From contig JAJDZU010000014.1 of NCBI GenBank assembly GCA_022824495.1, positions 62,001-126,000 on the forward strand: 64,000 nucleotides of DNA. The letters run 5' to 3'. Numbering within the stretch: position 1 is the stretch's first letter; each line of letters opens with the position of its first letter. Under the pieces are notes generated by a model. The model did no database searches, was not told where the DNA came from, and saw nothing but the letters and a program-made list of their open reading frames with translations. Positions 36,953-45,362 of the stretch are shown piece after piece. The position numbers and the translations under genes were made by a program. The DNA comes from Chloroflexota bacterium. GTDB lineage: Bacteria > Chloroflexota > UBA11872.

Positions 36953-38125
36953 ATGGCCATCCCACGCGACCTCGCTCCCCGACTGCTACAGGCGGCGCAG
37001 AAGTCGCCGTCCATCACGCTGACAGGGCCTCGCCAGAGCGGCAAGACCACCCTCGCGCGGACCGTGTTTCCCGAACACAAGTACGTCAGCCTGGAGGCGC
37101 CGGACACACGGGCGTTCGCAACCGAGGACCCCCGCGGTTTCCTGGCCCGGTATCCCGATGGCGCCATCATCGACGAAGTGCAGCGGGCTCCCGATCTCCC
37201 GGCCTACCTGCAGGGAATCATCGACGCCGATCCACGACCGGGCCGTTGGATTCTCACCGGCTCGCAGAATCTGGCCCTGGTCCAGTCGGTCAGCCAATCT
37301 CTGGCCGGGCGAACAGCGGTCCATCACCTCCTGCCGCTCGCACGTCGTGAAATCGTGCGCTTCGCCCAGCATCCGGAGACGTTGGAGGAGGCCATGCTCG
37401 CTGGTGGCTATCCCCGGATCTTTGACCGGGGACTCGACCCTTCGGAGTGGCTCCGCTCCTATGTAGCCACCTACGTGGAACGCGACGTGCGGACCATCAG
37501 CCAGGTCGGCGACCTGGCAATCTTTCAGCGATTCGTCGAGTTGTGCTCGGGTCGCACGGGACAGCTGGTCAACTTCCTGTCGCTGGCGAGCGATTGCGGG
37601 GTAACCCAGCCGACGGCCAAGGCCTGGCTCGGCATCCTGGAAGCCAGCTACCTCGTCTTCCGTCTGCCGCCGTATCACCGGAACCTCGGCAAACGCCTCC
37701 TCAAGACACCAAAGCTGCACTTCTACGACACCGGCCTCGCCTGCTGGCTCATCGGGATACGCACCCCGCAGCAACTACGCACGCACCCCCTACGTGGCGC
37801 CATATTCGAGACGTGGGTCGTCTCCGAAATCGTCAAACATCGGCTGAACCGCGGCGAATCGCGGGGCCTCTACTTCTATCGGAATCGGGACGGCGCCGAA
37901 GTCGACCTGGTCATTGAGCATCCATCACGTCTGATGCTGGTCGAGGCCAAGTCGTCCCAGACCCCAAACTCAAGCCTGTTCGGTGGGGCGCTTCGTGTTC
38001 AGCGCCAGCTCTCCCAGGAGTCGCCGCCGTCCGAAGTAGCCGTGGTGTACGGAGGCGCCGAATCCCAAATTCGAACAGTGGGTCGCCTCATCCCCTGGGA
38101 CAACGTCCAGATTGCAGCAGAATAG
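36953..38125 (+). CDS. AAA ATPase with DUF4143 C-terminal domain
   Basis: The protein has 390 residues. The P-loop is GPRQSGKTT (residues 25-33), Walker B is GAIIDEVQRAP and sensor 1 is WILTGSQN. The C-terminal half (about 190-390) is DUF4143, with a winged-helix-like part (SDCGVTQPTAKAWLGILEASYLVF) and a nuclease-like core (FETWVVSEIVKHR, YFYRNRDGAEVDLVI, LVEAKSS). The D-x-D and E-x-K residues of PD-(D/E)xK enzymes are visible there. These ATPases are widespread, often mobile in distribution, and their role is unknown. The promoter carries a perfect 20-bp inverted repeat, and the start is likely leaderless. Confidence 0.88.
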   Translation: MAIPRDLAPRLLQAAQKSPSITLTGPRQSGKTTLARTVFPEHKYVSLEAPDTRAFATEDPRGFLARYPDGAIIDEVQRAPDLPAYLQGIIDADPRPGRWILTGSQNLALVQSVSQSLAGRTAVHHLLPLARREIVRFAQHPETLEEAMLAGGYPRIFDRGLDPSEWLRSYVATYVERDVRTISQVGDLAIFQRFVELCSGRTGQLVNFLSLASDCGVTQPTAKAWLGILEASYLVFRLPPYHRNLGKRLLKTPKLHFYDTGLACWLIGIRTPQQLRTHPLRGAIFETWVVSEIVKHRLNRGESRGLYFYRNRDGAEVDLVIEHPSRLMLVEAKSSQTPNSSLFGGALRVQRQLSQESPPSEVAVVYGGAESQIRTVGRLIPWDNVQIAAE

Positions 38126-38263
38126 CGACCGTTCGGCTTCAGACCGGTCGCCCGTCCGGGGTGAGTCTGATACATGCGGATTGGGCGCCGAAGGTACGGT
38201 CAATCAGCGTCGGCGGTTCTTCACCATAGGTCTGTCGAGGGCCGACGGCAGGAGTTTCCGAGG

Positions 38264-38998
38264 TCACGCCGGCGAAGCTGCGAGCAGCCGTCCTCGCCCA
38301 GGCCTGCTCATCCCGACTCCCGCGAGTTGACCCACCTGCCACAACGTCGCCTGGTTCGCTGTCACCACGGGCTTGCCCAGCGACGTTTCTATCTCGCTGA
38401 TGACCTCCGCCGTCCGCATCCCCGTGCAACTGATGAACACGGCGTCGGCGTCGGGCCTGTCCACCTGTGACTCCACGATCTCCCGCGTCTCCGCCGGTTC
38501 AACGGACTCGATATCGCCACTCAGGTTCAACCCAACCATTGCCGCCACCCGGAAGCCTGAGGCTTCCAGGTAAGCGCTCAGCCGTTCGTTTAGGGCGTCG
38601 ATATGCGGCGAAAGCACCGCAACCGATTCTGCTCCCAGCGTTTGCAGGGCCTGCACGACGGCGGACGCCGTAGTCGTCGCGGGCACGGCCGATTCAGTCG
38701 CCATCTGGTCAATGATGGCCGCGTCGCCGCTGGGACCCAGCACGTAGCTGCCCGAAGTGCATCCGTATGCCACGGCCTGCGCCCCGCGTTCAGCCAGACG
38801 CCGTGCCGCGCGCCCGTTCTCAGGATCCCGCGCCAGTCCCTCCACCAGCGCCAGCGTGATGTTCTGCTCCGGTTCCGGGTCCCTGCGGACGGGTTCAATG
38901 TCCAATCGGACTTCCGGCCCGACAAACGCCTGAAGTTCCGCCCGGTGCCCATCCTGCACCGGTTCCGGCCACACGAGTCCCACCCGACATTTGTCCAC
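38264..38998 (-). CDS. Asp/Glu racemase superfamily protein (maleate isomerase/arylmalonate decarboxylase-like)
   Basis: This 244-residue protein has two half-site cysteines: YGCTSGSYV in the N-terminal half and ISCTGMRTAEV in the C-terminal half. Each matches the Cys-Thr signature of maleate cis-trans isomerases and arylmalonate decarboxylases. Members isomerise maleate, racemise amino acids or decarboxylate malonates by cysteine chemistry. Six bases separate its start from the stop of the M24-type gene upstream, so the two are probably co-transcribed with the aldo/keto reductase before them. Confidence 0.8.
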   Translation of the reverse strand: MDKCRVGLVWPEPVQDGHRAELQAFVGPEVRLDIEPVRRDPEPEQNITLALVEGLARDPENGRAARRLAERGAQAVAYGCTSGSYVLGPSGDAAIIDQMATESAVPATTTASAVVQALQTLGAESVAVLSPHIDALNERLSAYLEASGFRVAAMVGLNLSGDIESVEPAETREIVESQVDRPDADAVFISCTGMRTAEVISEIETSLGKPVVTANQATLWQVGQLAGVGMSRPGRGRLLAASPA

Positions 38999-39003
38999 GG
39001 AGG

Positions 39004-40209
39004 CTACCGCTCGATCAGATTGCGCGGCCCGTGTGTCAAGACTTCGCAGCCATCCTCGGTGATCACGCTGGTCTCGCTGAAGGCCACTCCAAACTCGCCA
39101 AGCCGCCGCACGGCAACCGGGTGGTGAAACACAACTCCCGGCTCCAGCACGCTGTCCGCGTCGCTCCGAATGAAGCCGGAACCGTCGGCCCAGTTTGGCG
39201 GAAAGCCCGCGCCGATGCCATATCCAAACGTGCCATGAAACACCAGGTCATCGCCCGCCGCCTTCAACTCGCGCCAGCCGGCGTCCGCCGCATCGCTCGC
39301 GGCCACGCCCGGCCCCATGGCCTCCAGGACGGCGCTCAGGGCGGCAAGGCACGCGTCGGCGGCTCTGCGCACCTCCGCCGAAGTTGGGCCGATGGTCAGC
39401 GTGCGCATCTGCGGCGCCGTGTAGCGCTGCACGCACCCGCCGATCTCCAGCAGCACGTTGTCGCCTGCCTGGATTGTGTGGCGCTTGTGCGTCGTGTGCA
39501 GCATCCCCGAGCGCGGGCCACTGGTGACGATCGGCGACAGGCACGGGTACTCGCTGCCCGCTCGAGCCATGGCCGCGAACGCCGCGCCGGCCACTTCCCC
39601 GTCACTGACGCCAACGGCCGCTGTTGAGGTCGCAGCCTCCACCGCCGCCCGGGTAGCCACTGCGGCACCGCGGATGTGCTCGATCTCAGCCGACGACTTG
39701 CGCCGCTTAAGCTCGATCAGGAGGTCGGTCGCGTCGATGAGCTCCGCCAGCGGTAACGCGTGTGCCAGCCCGGCGGAGAACGCCGTCGTCGCACCCCAGG
39801 CGGCGCCGTCAAGTCCAATGCGTCCGCGTGAGACTCCGCGCTCGGCCATGATTTGCGCCGCGTAGTCCGGCCGCTCGACTTCTGGCGGGTAGCCGCGCAG
39901 GTCGTCGAACCAGACGCCCAGCAACGCGCCGCCAAACTCCGGCGGATCCATAGCGAGGGCCGGCTCGCCTTCCAGCGGCACCACCAGGCACGCGCCGCCA
40001 TCCACCGCGAATGTCTGATAGCCGGACAGATAGAACACGCTCGCCGGGTTCATCACCACCAGCGCGTCCAGCCCCTGGGCGTCCATCGCCGCCTGCGTGC
40101 GCGCCAATCGCTCCTGGTACTCGGTCCTGGTAAACGCCGGTTCCGGCTCCAGGTCCGTCAGGCTCGTCTCGGGAAACCGTCCACCGCTCAGGCTGGCATG
40201 CACGCGCAT
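39004..40209 (-). CDS. M24-fold hydrolase lacking the usual metal ligands (creatinase/DoeA-like)
   Basis: The 401-residue protein has an N-terminal creatinase/prolidase domain and a C-terminal pita-bread domain (TSGPRSGMLHTTHKRHTI, FGYGIGAGFPPNW). In M24 metallopeptidases the first metal block reads roughly DxG-(x)8-D-xTRT. Here it is LLEIGGCVQRYTAPQMRTLTIG, with Glu and Ala/Pro at the two Asp positions. The family's His and Glu blocks are also altered (VFHHPVAVRR). This pattern occurs in creatinase and ectoine hydrolase, which cleave small C-N bonds without metal. A small-molecule amidohydrolase is more likely than an aminopeptidase. The start is ATG 40209; it follows the AKR gene after 19 bp. 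Confidence 0.78.
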   Translation of the reverse strand: MRVHASLSGGRFPETSLTDLEPEPAFTRTEYQERLARTQAAMDAQGLDALVVMNPASVFYLSGYQTFAVDGGACLVVPLEGEPALAMDPPEFGGALLGVWFDDLRGYPPEVERPDYAAQIMAERGVSRGRIGLDGAAWGATTAFSAGLAHALPLAELIDATDLLIELKRRKSSAEIEHIRGAAVATRAAVEAATSTAAVGVSDGEVAGAAFAAMARAGSEYPCLSPIVTSGPRSGMLHTTHKRHTIQAGDNVLLEIGGCVQRYTAPQMRTLTIGPTSAEVRRAADACLAALSAVLEAMGPGVAASDAADAGWRELKAAGDDLVFHGTFGYGIGAGFPPNWADGSGFIRSDADSVLEPGVVFHHPVAVRRLGEFGVAFSETSVITEDGCEVLTHGPRNLIER

Positions 40210-40228
40210 GGCTTCGTCCTCTCCCGGG

Positions 40229-41236
40229 TTACCGGTAGGTGCGCGGTCCCCACTGGGCCTCGTAGTAGGGCGCAATCATGCGTCCCGGCGGCGCCACGGC
40301 GTCAAGCCTCGTCCGATCAGCGTCCGTAACCGAAACGTCCAGCGCCCCCAGGTTGCCCTTCCAATGCTCCAGCGTGCGCGGTCCAACGATCGGCGCGGTG
40401 ATTCCCGGCTGCCCCATGTTCCAGGCAAGCGCCAGTTGGCCGGGGCTGCATCCCTTCTCGCCGGCGATGGCGGCGACCTCATCCAGCACGGCAAATGCCG
40501 CTTCGCTATGCAAGTTTCGCTGCTCCTGCGTCTCCGGGTTCCGCTCGAATCTTGTGCCCGAAGGCGCGGCCGTGTCGCGCTGGTAGATCCCGGTCAAGAA
40601 CCCGCTGGCCAGCGGCGCCCACGGAATGATGCCGATGCCGTATGTCTGGGCCATCGGCACCAGTTCGCGCTCAATCCGCCGATCCAGCAGGTGATACGGC
40701 GGCTGTTCGCAGATCGGCCGGTTCAGGCTCAGCTTCTCGGCCACCCACAACGACTCCACCACCTGCCAGGCCGGCCACGTGCTGGTGCCGATGTAGCGCA
40801 CCTTGCCGCTGCGAACCAGGTCGTCCAGCGCGCGCAGCGTCTCGTCCGGCGGCACGTCAGGCGACGGACGGTGGATCTGGTACAGGTCGATGTAGTCGGT
40901 TTGCAAGCGCCGCAGCGACGCCTCGCACTGCTCCAGGATGTGGCGGCGGCTGTTGCCCTGCGCGTTGGGGTCCTCGTCGTCCATCGCAAAGTGGACCTTC
41001 GTTGCCAGCACCGCCCGCCCACGCCGGCTCGGCTCCCGCAGCGCCTCCCCCACAATCGTCTCGCTCGTCCCGCGACCGTACATATTGGCCGTGTCGATAA
41101 AGTTGACCCCGGCGTCCAACGCGTGATCGATGATCGCCAACGATTCGTCGCGGCTCGTTGCGTTGCCGAAGTTCCAGCACCCCAGGCACAGCGGGCTGAC
41201 CTTGACGCCCGTGCGGCCGAGATTTCGGTAGTCCAC
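40229..41236 (-). CDS. Aldo/keto reductase
   Basis: This 335-residue AKR begins with the standard MDYRNLGRTGVKVSPLCLG. Tetrad residues: Asp and Tyr in FIDTANMYGRG, Lys in VLATKVHF and His in LYQIHRPSP. The GTG start at 41236 has GGAGG 6 bases upstream. It leads a three-gene minus-strand set with the M24-fold hydrolase and the racemase-like gene (gaps 19 and 5 bp), perhaps one catabolic unit. The cofactor is probably NADPH; the substrate is unknown. Confidence 0.87.
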   Translation of the reverse strand: MDYRNLGRTGVKVSPLCLGCWNFGNATSRDESLAIIDHALDAGVNFIDTANMYGRGTSETIVGEALREPSRRGRAVLATKVHFAMDDEDPNAQGNSRRHILEQCEASLRRLQTDYIDLYQIHRPSPDVPPDETLRALDDLVRSGKVRYIGTSTWPAWQVVESLWVAEKLSLNRPICEQPPYHLLDRRIERELVPMAQTYGIGIIPWAPLASGFLTGIYQRDTAAPSGTRFERNPETQEQRNLHSEAAFAVLDEVAAIAGEKGCSPGQLALAWNMGQPGITAPIVGPRTLEHWKGNLGALDVSVTDADRTRLDAVAPPGRMIAPYYEAQWGPRTYR

Positions 41237-41432
41237 CGTGACCTCCTCGCGTCGATGGCGTCTGCCGCAACCGACGTGAGTGTGTCACGTTGACCGCAGG
41301 ACCGCAGCTTTCTCGGTTTGACGCGAGTGGGTCTGTGGCCCGGCGACGTGCGGCGCGCATCCGTAGAACGAAACGGGCGGCCGCGTCGGCTTCGCTAGAC
41401 TCCGTTGGCTTCCCGTCAAGTGGAGGACGCGC

Positions 41433-42833
41433 ATGGCCAGTCGTCCGAACATTCTGTGGATCGTCATGGACTCGCAGCGGCCCCACAACATCGGGGCCTA
41501 CGGCGACCCGAGAGGGGTCACCCCGGTCCTGGATCAGCTGGCGGCCGAGGGCGCGGTGTTCGAGCGCAATATCACGTCCGCGCCCTGGTGCCTGCCCTCC
41601 CACGCCTCGATGATGACCGGCCACTACGCCAGCACGCATGGCGCGGACGGCCGGCACGAACGGCTGAGCGAGGAGTACCCGACGATCGGGGAGGAGCTGA
41701 CGGAGCTGGGCTACGCCACCGTGGGCATCTCCAACAACGCGTACATGAGCGCCTCGTCGGCCCTGCATCGCGGCTTCATGGACTGGAGCTACGTACTGCC
41801 GCCGCTGGGCAAGCCTGACGACGACAAGGGCGGCGCGCAGGTGGTGCGGCAGATGCTGGACTGGCTGCGCGGGCACGAGGAGGACGAGCGGCCGTTCTTC
41901 ATGTTCGTCAACATCAACGACACCCACACGGCGTACATCGCGCCGGAACCCTGGCACTCGCGCTGGGCGCCGGACGTCAGTCGCGAAGAGGCCCGCGAAC
42001 TCAACCGGGCGCAAGGCGGTTTCGCCGATCCTTCGCGGATGGATGGCATGCCGGACGACGTGCGGGACAAGCTCTACGCCTTGATGGACGGTGAAGCCGC
42101 CTACGTGGACGACCTGATTGGCCGGGTGGTCAGCTATCTGCAGGAGGCCGGGACGCTGGACGACACGATGGTGGTGGTGACCTCGGATCACGGCGACGTG
42201 ATCGAGGAGCATCCGCCTTATTGGAACCACCAGTTGACGGTGTTTGAAGCCGTGGCGCATGTGCCACTGATCGTGAGATATCCAGCGGCATTCGAGGCGG
42301 GTTCCCGGGTATCGGCGCTTACGCAGACTCATGACGTGGTCGCCACGATTTACGACCTGATCGGCGCCGACCAGCAACTGGAATGGTTGGGCGAGAGCAG
42401 CCATAGCCTGTTGCGCGCCCGCGACGGCGACGCCCGCGGCTATGCGCTGTGCGAGTTCGCGTTTCCGGTGAACATGCTGGAGCGCGTGACGCGCCAGGGC
42501 CGGGCCTTCGAGTTGCGCCGCTTCTTCCGAGCGCAGCGGGCCTACTACCGCGACGAGTGGAAGTACATCTGGACCAGCGACGGCCGGGACATGCTGTACA
42601 ACCTGGCGGATGACCCAACCGAACAGGTGAACCTTTTCGAGAGCGAGAATGACCGGGCCCGCGAGTACTACCTGGAGCTAGAAGCCGTGCTGGGCCGTAT
42701 CCCGGTGAACGACTACGGCGACTGGATGGTGACCGAGTACATGAAGGGCACGCCGAAAGAAAGCTGGGAGAAGATCCGTCACTGGGGCTACCTGCGGCCC
42801 GGGCAGGCCGACAAGCCGGCGTTTAGGAACTAG
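41433..42833 (+). CDS. Sulfatase-family hydrolase
   Basis: This 466-residue alkaline phosphatase-fold protein starts RPNILWIVMDSQRP. Cys53 lies in CLPSHASMMTG, matching the sulfatase C-x-P-S-x-A core in which Cys becomes formylglycine, but with His where arylsulfatases usually have Arg. The metal site includes Asp13 and the later TSDHGDVIEEH block. The C-terminal subdomain (DEWKYIWTSDGRDMLYNLADDPTEQVNL) is typical. No signal peptide is present, so it appears to be cytoplasmic. It could cleave sulfate or phosphonate esters. A GGAGGA ribosome site and TAGACT (41396-41401) lie upstream. Confidence 0.86.
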   Translation: MASRPNILWIVMDSQRPHNIGAYGDPRGVTPVLDQLAAEGAVFERNITSAPWCLPSHASMMTGHYASTHGADGRHERLSEEYPTIGEELTELGYATVGISNNAYMSASSALHRGFMDWSYVLPPLGKPDDDKGGAQVVRQMLDWLRGHEEDERPFFMFVNINDTHTAYIAPEPWHSRWAPDVSREEARELNRAQGGFADPSRMDGMPDDVRDKLYALMDGEAAYVDDLIGRVVSYLQEAGTLDDTMVVVTSDHGDVIEEHPPYWNHQLTVFEAVAHVPLIVRYPAAFEAGSRVSALTQTHDVVATIYDLIGADQQLEWLGESSHSLLRARDGDARGYALCEFAFPVNMLERVTRQGRAFELRRFFRAQRAYYRDEWKYIWTSDGRDMLYNLADDPTEQVNLFESENDRAREYYLELEAVLGRIPVNDYGDWMVTEYMKGTPKESWEKIRHWGYLRPGQADKPAFRN

Positions 42834-42856
42834 GTCAACGGCCGGCGGCTCGGTGG

Positions 42857-43747
42857 TCAGGGCGCCTGGCCCTTCATGATCCAGGCGCGGCGGATGTCGA
42901 GAGGTATTTTCAGACCGTCACGGGCGGCATGGCGGTGGAGGAGACCTTGGCGGTCGTAGTCGAAGCGTTCGAGCCTAGGCTGGAGCCGTCCGTCCGCTTC
43001 GGTGACCGTGAGGAATGAAGGCCGGCTGTCGTCAACCGAGAGGTTGGGGTCGTCTGCGCGGCGGTCGATCTCGCGACCGCTGTGGTCACGGTAGCGGAAC
43101 AGCGGAACGGCCACCGAGCCTGGATTGGCCACCGCTCCCGCGGCGCCTTGGCTAACAAACGGATGGTGGGTGTGTCCGATCACCGTCAGGTCCACTTCGC
43201 GGTCGGCGAAGAGCTCCGAAAGCTCGGTGGGCGGCAGCCGCCAGTTGGTTCTTGCCGGAGTTCGCAGATTGAAGTGGCCATGCATGAGACGCAGCGAGTA
43301 GCCGCGCCAGCGCACGTCCAGTATGTCGGGCAGGGACTTCACGAACTCATGCTGCTCGGGCGTCATCTCCCGATAAGCCCCCAGTTCGGTGTCGTCGAGT
43401 GCGCGTTCGCTCGAAGACGGACCGGCGTCGAGGAATTCGAAGATCGCGCTGTCGTGGTTGCCGCGGGTTGTGCGGTCGGCGGCGCGGCGCATGGTCCATT
43501 CCAGTGCATAGAGCCCGTCGATGCCGCCTTCAAAGATATCGCCGTTGACGAAGACCAGGCTCGGCTCCGTGAACCGGGTCAGTCGTTGGTCAAGGGCTTC
43601 CAGCGGTTCCCGGTAACCGTGTAGGTCGCTGACGATCACAAGTCGCCGGACAGCGGGATCGACGTCGACCGCAGCAGTCACGCGACCAATGGCCGACCGT
43701 GACGCGCGGGCTTCCTCGCCGCAGGCGGTTACCTGATCAGACGCCAT
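42857..43747 (-). CDS. Calcineurin-like metallophosphoesterase
   Basis: The 296-residue protein has all five motifs of the family in order: VSDLHG, VNGDIFEG, RGNHDS, LMHGHF and GHTHHP. These supply the Asp, His and Asn ligands of a dinuclear metal site. Start ATG 43747 is preferred for its GAGG 9 bases upstream. The C-terminal 90 residues (NPGSVAVPLFRYRD onward) resemble YfcE/MJ0936-like phosphodiesterases. The substrate is unknown. It converges on the sulfatase gene with 23 bp between the stops. Confidence 0.85.
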   Translation of the reverse strand: MASDQVTACGEEARASRSAIGRVTAAVDVDPAVRRLVIVSDLHGYREPLEALDQRLTRFTEPSLVFVNGDIFEGGIDGLYALEWTMRRAADRTTRGNHDSAIFEFLDAGPSSSERALDDTELGAYREMTPEQHEFVKSLPDILDVRWRGYSLRLMHGHFNLRTPARTNWRLPPTELSELFADREVDLTVIGHTHHPFVSQGAAGAVANPGSVAVPLFRYRDHSGREIDRRADDPNLSVDDSRPSFLTVTEADGRLQPRLERFDYDRQGLLHRHAARDGLKIPLDIRRAWIMKGQAP

Positions 43748-43936
43748 CAAACACAACCTCGCTCACCGTGGTGCGGCCAGCGTAGACCAGGGCGATGGAT
43801 CTGGCGGCGTTGAGCGCGACTCGCCATCCGGCGCCCCGGCGGAAATGAGAGCGAGCGACGCCAGCGGCCCCGCGGTTTCCAGTAGGCTGAGCCATCGACA
43901 ACGCGTAATGACCCACCCGTTCCTGGAGCCGACGCC

Positions 43937-45292
43937 ATGACCATGACAATGAGCGCCCCACCGACGGCCGCCGAGATTGCCGAGCTCAACCGGGAATACA
44001 CGTTCTTCGACTGGGCGGCGCAGGGCGCGGTGAATCCGGTGGCGGTGGAGCGTGCCGAGGGGTCGTACCTGTACGACCACGACGGGCGACGGTTCCTGGA
44101 TCTGAACGCCCAGTTGATGAACGTCAACATCGGGCACCAGCACCCGGCGGTGGTGGAGGCCATCAAGGCGCAGGCCGACAAACTGTGCTACGTGAACCCG
44201 CGCTTCGCTTCGCAGCCGCGTGGCGAATTGGGACGCGAGTTGGCCGAGATCACGCCGGGATCGCTGTGCAAGAGCTTCTTCACCCTGGGCGGCGCTGAAG
44301 CGACGGACCACGCGGTCAAGATCGCGCGGCTGGCGACGGGCCGGCAGAAAATAGTGGCTCGGCGCCGCTCGTACCACGGCTCGACCTACGGCGCGCTCTC
44401 CCTGACCGGTGAGGCGCGGCGCTGGGCCACCGAGCCGGGCATTCCCGGCATTGTGCGGGCCGCCGACCCCTATCAGTACCGCTGCCGGTTTTGTTCGGGA
44501 CAACCGCAGTGCGACCTGCGTTGCGCCGACGACATTGACGAGGTGCTCCGGGTCGAAGGACCGGACAATGTGGCCGCTGTGATCGTGGAACCCATCGCCG
44601 GGGCCAATGGCGTGGTGGTTCCGCCGGACGGGTACCTGCCGCGCGTGCGCGAAATTTGCGACGAGTACGGCGTGCTGCTGATCGCCGACGAAGTGATGAC
44701 CGGCTTTGGGCGCACCGGCCGCTGGTTCGCCGTGGAGCACTGGGATGTGGAGCCCGACATCATGACCGTTTCGAAGGGTCTGACCTCGGGAACGGTTCCC
44801 CTGGGCGCCGTGGTTGTCACGGACGAGATCGCGCACCATTTCGAGGACAACCCGCTGTGGGCCGGGCTGACCTACGGTGCGCACACGCTGGCGTGCGCGG
44901 CGGCGCTGGCCACCATTCAGGCCTACCGCGATGAGGGAATCCCGGAACGCGTAGTCGAAATGGGCGAGCTGCTCAAGGACGAATATGCGGACATGTCGGC
45001 TCGCCATCCGAGCATTGGCGAGGCACGCAGCCTGGGCTTGTTCTCGGCGCTGGAACTGGTGCGCAACCGGGAAACCCGCGAGCCACTGGTGCCGCAGATC
45101 GATCCGGCGTTCGAAAACTACGGCGTCATGAAAGAGATGTTTGCCTACATGCTGCAGCGGGGCGTGGTGACGATGACCCGCTGGAACTGGCTGATGGTGA
45201 ACCCGCCGTTGACGATCACGCCGGAGGAACTGCGCGAGGGTCTGGCCGTGGTGAACGAGGCGCTGGACCTGGCCGACCAAGCGATGGTCTAA
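43937..45292 (+). CDS. Class III pyridoxal-phosphate aminotransferase
   Basis: The 451-residue protein belongs to the omega-aminotransferase group. Seen features: the LDLNAQLMNVNIGHQHPAV opening, FFTLGGAEATDHAVKIAR for PLP phosphate, YHGSTYGALS, the PLP-stacking Asp in LLIADEVMTGFGRTG, and the Schiff-base Lys in MTVSKGLTSG. A cysteine-rich insertion, YRCRFCSGQPQCDLRC, is notable and could bind metal. The substrate is likely an omega-amino acid or amine. It converges on an HIBADH-type gene, which could act on the semialdehyde product's acid. Confidence 0.88.
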   Translation: MTMTMSAPPTAAEIAELNREYTFFDWAAQGAVNPVAVERAEGSYLYDHDGRRFLDLNAQLMNVNIGHQHPAVVEAIKAQADKLCYVNPRFASQPRGELGRELAEITPGSLCKSFFTLGGAEATDHAVKIARLATGRQKIVARRRSYHGSTYGALSLTGEARRWATEPGIPGIVRAADPYQYRCRFCSGQPQCDLRCADDIDEVLRVEGPDNVAAVIVEPIAGANGVVVPPDGYLPRVREICDEYGVLLIADEVMTGFGRTGRWFAVEHWDVEPDIMTVSKGLTSGTVPLGAVVVTDEIAHHFEDNPLWAGLTYGAHTLACAAALATIQAYRDEGIPERVVEMGELLKDEYADMSARHPSIGEARSLGLFSALELVRNRETREPLVPQIDPAFENYGVMKEMFAYMLQRGVVTMTRWNWLMVNPPLTITPEELREGLAVVNEALDLADQAMV

Positions 45293-45320
45293 GGCTCCGG
45301 GCGGTCCGCGGCAACAACCC

Positions 45321-45347
45321 GACGGGGCCGCATGCAGCGGCCCCGTC
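45321..45347. terminator. Hairpin terminator between convergent aminotransferase and HIBADH-type genes
   Basis: A perfect 10-bp GC stem (45321-45330 with 45338-45347) with a 7-base loop lies 28 bp after one stop and 15 bp before the other. T-runs are poor on both strands, so it may work with Rho or as a bidirectional terminator. Confidence 0.55.
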
Positions 45348-45362
45348 CGAAGGTTTGCCGAC

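Noticed and set aside
38127..38153. GCGACCG/CGGTCGC inverted repeat after the DUF4143 gene as the second end of a mobile unit
   Set aside because: It differs from the 20-bp palindrome at the 5' end, is short, and is better read as a weak terminator hairpin.
40857..42404. 515-codon minus-strand frame over the sulfatase
   Set aside because: Antisense to clear sulfatase motifs, with Arg/His/Pro-rich translation and no domain.
43763..45280. 505-codon minus-strand frame over the aminotransferase
   Set aside because: Antisense shadow; the plus frame has every class III aminotransferase motif.
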